A stretch of DNA of 64,000 bases from positions 434,001-498,000 of the forward strand of contig NZ_CP056775.1 in assembly GCF_016894445.1 (NCBI RefSeq). The letters run 5' to 3'. The notes under the pieces are model-generated. The model saw nothing but the letters and a program-made list of their open reading frames with translations, was not told the DNA's origin and searched no databases. Of the stretch, positions 57,253 through 64,000 are shown one piece after another (the stretch's first letter is position 1; the number at the start of each line of letters is the position of its first letter). The position numbers and the translations under genes are program-made. Origin of the DNA: Dyadobacter sandarakinus. GTDB lineage: Bacteria; Bacteroidota; Bacteroidia; Cytophagales; Spirosomataceae.

Positions 57253-59889
57253 TTACTCATTCTGTAAGCTCTTGACAGGGTTGAGTAATGCAGCCTTTAC
57301 TGCCTGAAAGCTCACGGTGATCAGTGTGATGACCATGGCGCCGAAAATTGTCACCGCAAAAATCCACCAGGAAATGGTAATCCGGTAAGTATAATGTTGC
57401 AGCCAGTCATGCATTACATAATAGGCGATGGGCATCGCGACCAGACATGCAATGGTTACCAGGATCAAAAAATCTTTGGAAAGCATTTTCCATAGGCTGG
57501 CCACAGATGCGCCCAGCACTTTGCGGATGCCAATCTCCTTCCGGCGTTGTTCGGCAAAGAATGATGCAAGCCCGAAGAGGCCCAGGCAGCTGATGAAGAT
57601 GGCCAGGGATGCAAAGGTGGTAGCAAGCTGGCCGATCCTTTCTTCGGTACGGAACTTTCGGTCGTATTCCTCACTGGCAAACTTGTATTCAAAAGGGCTG
57701 CCGGGATTGTACTTCTTAAAAACGGGTTCAAGCTTTGAAATGGCATCTGCCGCAGTGAGTGCAGGATTTAGTCGTATGTGTATGAACGACGCCCAGTCTT
57801 CCCGCAGCATGAACACGGCAGGCTGAACAGGCATGAACGGTGATCCGGTGATGATGTCATGGACCACTCCAATGATGGTATATGCTGCCCCGTTCCATTG
57901 AACACGCGTGCCAACGGCCTCTTTGAGCCCCATGAACCTGGCGGCACTTTCGTTGATGACCATGGCCAGGCTGTCCGTCGGAAAGTCGGGTGAGAAGTCG
58001 CGGCCTTCCCTGATTTGCCAGTTGACCGTCCTGCCATATTCATGGGTGATACCAACTGTGCCCAGGTCACCCAGCTGGGCGGGGTCTTTACCAGGCCAGC
58101 TGAAACTGGCGTCGCTGCTCCAAACCTCGGCGGCCGGACTTGATGATTTTGCCAGATTTATGGCCGCGCCGGTTTGTAGCAGATCGTGCCGGAATGCCCG
58201 GGAAGTGGCCAGCAGATCCGGCGTGTTCATATCAACAGACAATAACCCCGACCGGTCAAAACCTACCGGCCTGTTTTTGGCATGGCGGATCTGGCCAAGC
58301 ACAACCAGCGTTCCTATCACCAGGGTGATCGATACCGTAAACTGGACAATAACCAGCGTCTGGCGGGACAGTGCGGCGAAGCGCCCGGCTTGCATCCGCA
58401 GCGAGGCACCGGCCCCCGTGAGGACTTTAACGGGCCGGAAGCCTGACAAGTAGAGCGCCGGATAACTGCCGGCCAAGATGCCCGTCACGAATGTAAAGCC
58501 CAAGCCGATCAACCAGCTTTGGTGATCACCCCACGGAAAAGTAATCTGTTTGTCGGCAATATGGTTGAACCACGGAAGCAGTACCTGTACCATTAACAGG
58601 CCCAGCACAAATGCGAACATGGCAACCATGATGGATTCGCTCAGGAATTGCGCAATCAGCTGGCTGCGTCGTGATCCGACTGCTTTGCGGACGCCGACTT
58701 CTTTGGCCCTTTTTTGTGAACGCGCGGTGGATAAATTCATGAAGTTGATGCAGGCCAGCAGCAGTACAAACCCGCCGATGATGCCAAACAGCCATACAAA
58801 CTGAATACGTCCGCGAACAGCCGCGCCATTTTCCCACTCGGAATGCAGGTGCCACCTGCTCATCGGGTGCAGAAATGCTTTTGGGTCAAACCGGGCTTCT
58901 TCTTTGGCATGCCGGGCTTTGATCTTCTCTATTTTGGCACTTACCTTTTCAAAGGTGGTATTCGGTGCAATCTGCACGAGCAACAAAAATGAATTGTTAC
59001 TCCAGTTGGTTTCTGACCGCTTCACCCAGGGTGTTTCCGCCAGAAAGTACTTCCAGGGAAGCAAAAAAGTTACGTCACGGAACTCGGTATTATAGGGCAG
59101 GTCTTCATAAATGCCCGTCACCTTAAAATAGTCTTTGCTGTCAACCCTGATGGTTTTATTGATTGGATCCTCCCCGCCAAACAAAGCCTCTGCAACTGAT
59201 GCTGAGAGCAGGGCAGAGGAAGGGTTATCAAGACCAGTGGCTGTACCCTTGATGATCCGCAGCGACATCATGGAAGGAAAGTCGGGCTCTACGCAGTTGC
59301 CTTTTCTGGAAATTTTCTTTTCACCCGCGGATAAAATATGGTCCTCCGTCCATGAGGACGATGCAATATGTGTGAATTCACCGGCGTGTTCACTTTGTAA
59401 AGCCGCCCGCATGGGAAGCGGAGTGGCAAGCGTCGTGCTGGTGGTACCATTGTAGCTTTGGTGCTGCATGACGCGTGCGATCCGGTCGTAATGATGGTGG
59501 TATTGATTGTAGGAGAGCTCGTCCCACATCCAGAGTCCGATCAGGATAGCGGTGGTCATGCCAACAGACAAGCCCACGATATTAATAGCGGAGTAAGTGC
59601 GGTTTTTGGCAAGATTGCGGAAGGCGATCGTGATGTAGGTTCGTAACATATCGGTATGGCTTGGGTTTGGATACGCATCAGGTTTACTTTTCAGCAATGA
59701 AGGCCGCAGCAGGCTGAACACATCCTGCACATATCGCCACCTCGCCTGGCGGAGCCCCGATAATTTTACCCGCATCTCAAACAGCTCGGTCAGGTCACCT
59801 TCCATTTCATTGGCCCGGTGTGCGGGGCAAAAGCATTGTAAGAGCCAGGTTGCCCACCTGGGTGGGATATTTTGCTTTGGCATGCTCAT
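57253..59889 (-). CDS. ABC transporter permease of the MacB/FtsX type with N-terminal prefix domain
   Basis: 878 residues. N-terminal prefix domain (PPRWATWLLQCFCPAHRANE, MEGDLTELFEMRV) followed by a membrane helix and MacB-like periplasmic domain (FRNLAKNRTYSAINIVGLSV). Two FtsX core units follow, each with a three-helix set: first near VWLFGIIGGFVLLLACINFM with ARSQKRAKEVGVRKAVGSRR, second near SLAIFISCLGLFGLASFFAE with RRKEIGIRKVLGASVASLWK. No ATPase gene is adjacent. The start overlaps the PadR stop (ATGA), so regulator and permease are one unit. Roughly 56-60% similar by eye to the paralogue at 60918. Confidence 0.92.
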   Translation of the reverse strand: MSMPKQNIPPRWATWLLQCFCPAHRANEMEGDLTELFEMRVKLSGLRQARWRYVQDVFSLLRPSLLKSKPDAYPNPSHTDMLRTYITIAFRNLAKNRTYSAINIVGLSVGMTTAILIGLWMWDELSYNQYHHHYDRIARVMQHQSYNGTTSTTLATPLPMRAALQSEHAGEFTHIASSSWTEDHILSAGEKKISRKGNCVEPDFPSMMSLRIIKGTATGLDNPSSALLSASVAEALFGGEDPINKTIRVDSKDYFKVTGIYEDLPYNTEFRDVTFLLPWKYFLAETPWVKRSETNWSNNSFLLLVQIAPNTTFEKVSAKIEKIKARHAKEEARFDPKAFLHPMSRWHLHSEWENGAAVRGRIQFVWLFGIIGGFVLLLACINFMNLSTARSQKRAKEVGVRKAVGSRRSQLIAQFLSESIMVAMFAFVLGLLMVQVLLPWFNHIADKQITFPWGDHQSWLIGLGFTFVTGILAGSYPALYLSGFRPVKVLTGAGASLRMQAGRFAALSRQTLVIVQFTVSITLVIGTLVVLGQIRHAKNRPVGFDRSGLLSVDMNTPDLLATSRAFRHDLLQTGAAINLAKSSSPAAEVWSSDASFSWPGKDPAQLGDLGTVGITHEYGRTVNWQIREGRDFSPDFPTDSLAMVINESAARFMGLKEAVGTRVQWNGAAYTIIGVVHDIITGSPFMPVQPAVFMLREDWASFIHIRLNPALTAADAISKLEPVFKKYNPGSPFEYKFASEEYDRKFRTEERIGQLATTFASLAIFISCLGLFGLASFFAEQRRKEIGIRKVLGASVASLWKMLSKDFLILVTIACLVAMPIAYYVMHDWLQHYTYRITISWWIFAVTIFGAMVITLITVSFQAVKAALLNPVKSLQNE

Positions 59890-60212
59890 GACCAGGCAAT
59901 TTTAGGAATGGTCTCCCACATCTGGTTGCGCAGCTGCCTGATTTCCTCCAATGCCCGCCTGCCCGCTGCCGTTACTACATACAGCCTTTTACTGCGACCG
60001 CCGCGCTCCGGTGTAGCGCCACCCATTTCCGATTTGACAAGTCCTTTTTCTTCAAGACGGTAGAGCGCAGTGTGTACGGCACCCAGGTTGACGGTCCGGC
60101 CCAGCTGCTGTTCAATTTCATGGACTACCGCTGCTCCATAAGCATCGCCCGTCCGGATGGCCACAGCCAGTAAAACCACTTCTTCAAATTCACCGAGGTA
60201 AGTGCCTTTCAT
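59886..60212 (-). CDS. PadR-family transcriptional regulator
   Basis: 108 residues. PadR winged helix: KGTYLGEFEEVVLLAVAIRT, GDAYGAAVVHEIEQQLGRTV, NLGAVHTALYRLEEKGLVKS, GGRSKRLYVVTAAGRRALEE. Begins MKGTYLGEFEE, the same as its paralogue at 60583. Probably autoregulates the permease gene to which it is coupled. Confidence 0.93.
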   Translation of the reverse strand: MKGTYLGEFEEVVLLAVAIRTGDAYGAAVVHEIEQQLGRTVNLGAVHTALYRLEEKGLVKSEMGGATPERGGRSKRLYVVTAAGRRALEEIRQLRNQMWETIPKIAWS

Positions 60213-60582
60213 CGCAGTATATTAGTTATGTAAATGTCAAACAAATAACCTGCCAGTGTAATAAAATGGCTTTATGAAGCAGGAGCGGTAGTTTTTCGGA
60301 AAGTAACTGTTCACGAGTGCACAATATGGCGTTCGGTTTTGAACGGTTATGATGGTATTCCAGAACAGGAATAAGAAGGAGAAAAGCCGAGGGGTATAGC
60401 ATTCTGAGAACATTTGCAATTTGCTCAATAAACTGTCACAGTAGCGAACATTCAGCTGTCCGCTATCGGACATGACGAAACAAGTGTATCAGGTGTAAGT
60501 AGCTACTATACAGCCCATTGCTTGTCACTACATTTCCTGGCGCGACAATTTGATCAGCAAAAATAGAAGTTATAAGAAACCT
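60213..60582. other. Divergent intergenic region between two PadR genes
   Basis: 370 bases without a convincing gene; the one 78-residue minus-strand frame (60237-60473) has non-protein-like composition. It should hold the promoters and PadR operators for both divergent units. Confidence 0.5.
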
Positions 60583-60921
60583 ATGAAGCGGACCTATCTA
60601 GGGGAGTTTGAAGAAATCGTTTTACTCACCGTCGTCGTGATGGAGGGACAGGCGTATGGCGTGGTGCTGATGCATGAGATCATCCAACAGACCGGCCGGG
60701 ATGTAAGGCTCAACCAGGTTCATTCGGCTTTGCAGCGGCTGGAAGAAAAGGGGATGGTGAAATCGGAAATGGGAGAGCCTACGGCCGAGCGGGGCGGCAG
60801 ACGCAAGAGACTCTTTAAAGTAACTGCTTTCGGGCAGCGAACCCTGCACGAAATCCAGGAGGTGCGCGTGAATTACTGGACAAAAATCCTGAACCCGTTA
60901 AAGCTTTCCACCCAGTTATGA
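60583..60921 (+). CDS. PadR-family transcriptional regulator
   Basis: 112 residues from the ATG at 60583 (MKRTYLGEFEEIVLLTVVVM). Same winged-helix blocks as the divergent paralogue: GQAYGVVLMHEIIQQTGRDV, RLNQVHSALQRLEEKGMVKS, GGRRKRLFKVTAFGQRTLHE. Overlaps the following permease start by the ATGA junction. Confidence 0.93.
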   Translation: MKRTYLGEFEEIVLLTVVVMEGQAYGVVLMHEIIQQTGRDVRLNQVHSALQRLEEKGMVKSEMGEPTAERGGRRKRLFKVTAFGQRTLHEIQEVRVNYWTKILNPLKLSTQL

Positions 60922-63581
60922 GCAACCACGACAAACTTCCCGACCTGCCGCCATGGGCCGACAAACTGCTTCGCTTTTTTTGTGCGCCGCATTTGCTGGA
61001 AGAAATACAGGGCGATCTGCACGAAGCATTTATCCATAAAGCCGAAAGTGCCGGCATCAGAAAAGCCCGCCGCGACTACTGGCGGGAAGTGCTGGGATTT
61101 TTTAAACCCAGGTATATCCGGCGAAAACAAGCAGCCGGCCAATGGAATCATGATTATTCTTCCAAACCTTTTTTCGGTATCGATATGCTAAGAAATTACT
61201 TAAAAATTGCATTCAGGAACCTGGTGAAGAACCGGGGTTACTCGGCCATCAATATTGGCGGCCTGGGCCTGGGCATGGCTGTCGCGATGCTGATCGGATT
61301 GTGGATCCACGATGAATTTGCTTTCGACAAGTACCACAAGCATTACGACCGCATTGCCAAGGTCATGCAGAAAGGTGCTTTCAATCATGAGGTTTTTTAC
61401 AACGAGTACATGCCCGCGCCGCTCGGAAAAGAGCTTGAAGTAAAGTTTGCGGACGATTTTGAACATGTCGTCATGTCGTCCTGGACCAGCGAGCATATCC
61501 TGGCTTATGCAGACCGGAAGTTTACCAGAAAAGGAAATTACCTGGGTGCCGAAGCGCCTGATTTGTTTTCCCTGAATATGAAACAAGGCACACGCGCCGG
61601 ACTTAAAGACCAGAACTCAATCATGCTGTCTGAATCTGTTGCGCGAGCCTTATTTGGTACAGAAAATCCGATGAACAAGATCGTCAAGCTGAATAACAGT
61701 ATGAACCTCAGGGTGACCGGGGTCTACGAGGATCTTCCCTATCATACCGAGTTCAGGGACCTTTCATTTATTGCCCCATGGAGTTTGTATGTTGCCACGC
61801 AGAACTGGGTCAGAACGGCGATCGAAAACAATGAGTGGAATAACAATTCGTGGCAGACGCTGGTACAGATCAGTCCCAACTCAAACTTTGAAACCGTTTC
61901 GGCAAAAATCCGGAATTTAAAGCTGGAACATGCGCCCGAAACTGCCTTCCTAAAACCCGAGCTTTTGCTTCAACCCATGCAAAAATGGCATTTGTACAGT
62001 GGCTGGGACAAAGCCGGGAACCTCGACGGGCGGATCCGGTATGTCTGGCTGTTTGGCATCATCGGAGTTTTTGTGCTGCTCCTTGCCTCTATCAACTTCA
62101 TGAACCTGAGTACGGCACGCTCGGAGAAACGCGCCAGGGAAGTAGGCATTCGCAAAGCCGTCGGATCGTACCGTACGCAGCTGATCAAGCAGTTTTTTAC
62201 AGAATCACTCCTGGTTGTGACGCTGGCTTTCGTACTTTCTGTATTGCTCGTCATCGTGATTCTGCCTTTTTTCAACGAGGTAGCTGACAAAAAGATCGAA
62301 TTTCCGTTTGATAGTGCCTGGTTCTGGCTCTCAGGAAGTGCATTTACCCTGATCACCGGCATTTTCTCGGGAATCTATCCTGCCATTTATCTTTCTTCCT
62401 TCCAGCCCATCAAAGTTTTAAAAGGAGTCATTAACGTAGGCCGTTATGCTGCCATTCCGCGCCAGGTACTGGTGGTTTTGCAGTTCACCGTTTCGGTTAC
62501 CCTCGTGATTGGTACCCTCATTGTTTTTAAACAGATCCAGTACGCCAAAAACCGGCTCATCGGGTATGACCGCAGCGGGCTGATTACCGTCAACATAAAT
62601 ACGCCCGAATTATACGGGCATTACAATGCATTGAGAAGTGATTTATTGAAAACGGGGGCCGTGGCAGATATGTCGACCTCGTCCACGCCGACAACGGATA
62701 TGAACTCTTCCAATGGCGGATTTGACTGGGAAGGGAAGGATCCGAATTTCAAGGAAAACTTCGGGACGATTGGAGTGAGCCATGATTTTGGTAAAACAGT
62801 CGGCTGGAAATTCATTGCGGGCCGGGACTTGTCACGGGAATTTGCTACGGACTCGTCGGGCATGGTACTTAATGAAAAAGCCGTGCATTACATGGGCCTG
62901 AAACACCCCTCTGAGGTTGTCGGTAAAATCATGAAGTGGAATGGAAAGCCATTTACCGTGGTAGGCGTAATCAAGGATATGGTAATGGATTCGCCCTTTC
63001 AGCCGGTTTATCCTACGATATTCATGGCCAATTACAACTGGGCGAATGTGATCAACATCAAGCTGAACCCACAGGAATCGGCAGCCAGTTCGCTGGCAAA
63101 AGTCGGGGCTGTTTTCAGGAAGTTTAATCCGGGGAGTCCATTTGATTACAAGTTCACCGATCAGCAATATGCACTGAAATTTGCAGCAGAAGAGCGCATT
63201 GCCAGGCTCGCTTCTGCATTTGCGATCCTTGCGATTGTGATCAGTTGCCTGGGTTTATTCGGGCTGGCTTCCTTCACAGCCGAGCAGCGCACCAAGGAAA
63301 TAGGCGTCCGGAAAGTCCTGGGTGCGTCGGTAGCAAATCTCTGGGCATTGCTCTCGGGCGATTTCATAAAACTGGTAGTTGTATCCTGCGTGATCTCGGC
63401 GCCAGTTGCCTATTACTTCCTGCATGCCTGGCTCTTGAAATATGAATACCGAACTGAAATATCCTGGTGGGTTTTTGTCGCTGCGGCATCAGGTGCCATG
63501 CTGGTTACCATGCTCACAGTGAGTTGCCAGGCCATCAAGGCTGCACTCCTGGATCCGGTGAAGAGTTTAAAAAGTGAGTAA
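60918..63581 (+). CDS. ABC transporter permease of the MacB/FtsX type with N-terminal prefix domain
   Basis: 887 residues. Prefix domain (DLPPWADKLLRFFCAPHLLE, EIQGDLHEAFIHKAE), then FRNLVKNRGYSAINIGGLGL and periplasmic MacB-like domain. First FtsX unit around YVWLFGIIGVFVLLLASINF with ARSEKRAREVGIRKAVGSYR, second around AILAIVISCLGLFGLASFTA with QRTKEIGVRKVLGASVANLW. Ends DPVKSLKSE, as its paralogue ends NPVKSLQNE. Substrate unknown; peptides, lipids or antimicrobials are typical for the superfamily. Confidence 0.92.
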   Translation: MSNHDKLPDLPPWADKLLRFFCAPHLLEEIQGDLHEAFIHKAESAGIRKARRDYWREVLGFFKPRYIRRKQAAGQWNHDYSSKPFFGIDMLRNYLKIAFRNLVKNRGYSAINIGGLGLGMAVAMLIGLWIHDEFAFDKYHKHYDRIAKVMQKGAFNHEVFYNEYMPAPLGKELEVKFADDFEHVVMSSWTSEHILAYADRKFTRKGNYLGAEAPDLFSLNMKQGTRAGLKDQNSIMLSESVARALFGTENPMNKIVKLNNSMNLRVTGVYEDLPYHTEFRDLSFIAPWSLYVATQNWVRTAIENNEWNNNSWQTLVQISPNSNFETVSAKIRNLKLEHAPETAFLKPELLLQPMQKWHLYSGWDKAGNLDGRIRYVWLFGIIGVFVLLLASINFMNLSTARSEKRAREVGIRKAVGSYRTQLIKQFFTESLLVVTLAFVLSVLLVIVILPFFNEVADKKIEFPFDSAWFWLSGSAFTLITGIFSGIYPAIYLSSFQPIKVLKGVINVGRYAAIPRQVLVVLQFTVSVTLVIGTLIVFKQIQYAKNRLIGYDRSGLITVNINTPELYGHYNALRSDLLKTGAVADMSTSSTPTTDMNSSNGGFDWEGKDPNFKENFGTIGVSHDFGKTVGWKFIAGRDLSREFATDSSGMVLNEKAVHYMGLKHPSEVVGKIMKWNGKPFTVVGVIKDMVMDSPFQPVYPTIFMANYNWANVINIKLNPQESAASSLAKVGAVFRKFNPGSPFDYKFTDQQYALKFAAEERIARLASAFAILAIVISCLGLFGLASFTAEQRTKEIGVRKVLGASVANLWALLSGDFIKLVVVSCVISAPVAYYFLHAWLLKYEYRTEISWWVFVAAASGAMLVTMLTVSCQAIKAALLDPVKSLKSE

Positions 63582-63763
63582 TCATTTGTAAACCGAAGCT
63601 TCCGCACTTGCCTGATTTATTCTGGAAAAAGTAAGTGGTATATTGGTTAGAGTATTTGGTTTATTAAGCCTGAATATGGAAAAGAATTTCAATTTTAGCC
63701 GGGCATTAAAAATTCTTTTTAAACCTATAAATATTTAATCAGACGCAGCCAATTACCCTGTCA

Positions 63764-64000
63764 ATGAAAAAAGAGCTATCTGTTTTTCTATTCATTGCAT
63801 TAATACTCTCTGGATGTACCAGTCAGCCAGATATTACAATACATTTTAGTTTAAATTCAGATTCAGTAAAAAGATCCCTTAATGTTCATTTTGAAAATCA
63901 TACGGAAAGTGATCTGATGATTTTAAGTCTGGGTAGCATTATAAAAGTAGAAAGCAAACATCCCTGTGGATCCATCAGGCTTGATAATTTTACGAAAATA
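63764..64000 (+). CDS. Lipoprotein, N-terminal part (cut by window end)
   Basis: 79 codons are visible with no stop. Lipobox IALILSGC with Cys18, then TSQPDITIHFSLNSDSVKRS, a strand-rich start. An AT-rich leader precedes it. Not enough sequence to assign a family. Confidence 0.75.
   Translation, partial: MKKELSVFLFIALILSGCTSQPDITIHFSLNSDSVKRSLNVHFENHTESDLMILSLGSIIKVESKHPCGSIRLDNFTKI

Noticed and set aside
60237..60473. 78-residue minus-strand ORF between the PadR genes
   Set aside because: Phe/Tyr/Cys-rich random composition in a regulatory region.

Overview
The window looks like the chromosome of a Bacteroidota bacterium of the Cytophagales type. A Dyadobacter- or Spirosoma-like host is my best guess, by inference from gene content. 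Direct evidence is two SusC/SusD pairs, a type IX secretion (T9SS) C-terminal sorting domain, large PadR-linked FtsX/MacB-type permeases, and promoters that fit the Bacteroidota pattern (-33 TTTG, -7 TAnnTTTG).

Region 1 (1 to about 25.2 kb) is the right part of a temperate prophage; its structural genes and left end lie outside. On the left is a lysis block on the + strand (GH108 muramidase, membrane and coiled-coil proteins) that ends at a bidirectional terminator. From 2.6 to 24.7 kb runs a leftward early block. It holds a replication initiator with a candidate iteron origin inside its gene, a DnaB helicase, a DNA methyltransferase, an HNH/NinG-like protein, a dATP/dGTP-pyrophosphohydrolase-like protein, RusA, a NinB-like protein, a probable annealing protein with YopX and a PD-(D/E)XK nuclease, a PAPS-reductase-like protein, a lone AAA+ ATPase and many small proteins. 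Several membrane microproteins of 33-53 residues sit in frames that larger overlapping ORFs hide. A cargo island (12.9-16.8 kb) splits the early block: a lipoprotein, a tiny hydrophilic ORF, a membrane protein, a T9SS-secreted beta-propeller protein and a membrane-anchored protein. Two nearly identical promoter/operator regions (12.8 and 24.7 kb) drive the two halves of the early block. The XRE-type repressor gene at 24.8 kb is the obvious candidate regulator.

Region 2 (25.2-28.4 kb) is a junction and decay zone. The repressor gene abuts what looks like the 3' part of tmRNA (ssrA), then a terminator and a frameshifted, truncated tyrosine integrase. After that come one membrane ORF, a degenerate stretch and about 1 kb of AT-rich, gene-free DNA with inverted repeats.

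Region 3 (28.4-57.2 kb) is host nutrient acquisition. First is an orphan SusC/SusD pair. Next come a TonB-dependent receptor, a DUF4267-cupin fusion and a Crp/Fnr regulator. A long leftward polysaccharide-utilization-like locus follows. In transcription order it holds SusC, SusD, an FMN-binding-like protein with a probable flavinylation motif, a secreted FAD oxidoreductase, ApbE flavin transferase, a large secreted (alpha/alpha)-barrel-like protein, a sodium:solute symporter, a GH2 glycosidase and a cytoplasmic FAD oxidoreductase paralogue. It is headed by a divergent LacI-type regulator with an added N-terminal zinc ribbon and a good dyad operator in the shared intergenic region. The flavin theme (two FAD enzymes, ApbE, candidate FMN carrier) suggests redox chemistry coupled to glycan use and is the most interesting system here.

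Region 4 (57.2-64 kb) has two divergent PadR regulator/ABC-permease units, clearly paralogous, and the start of a lipoprotein gene cut by the window end.
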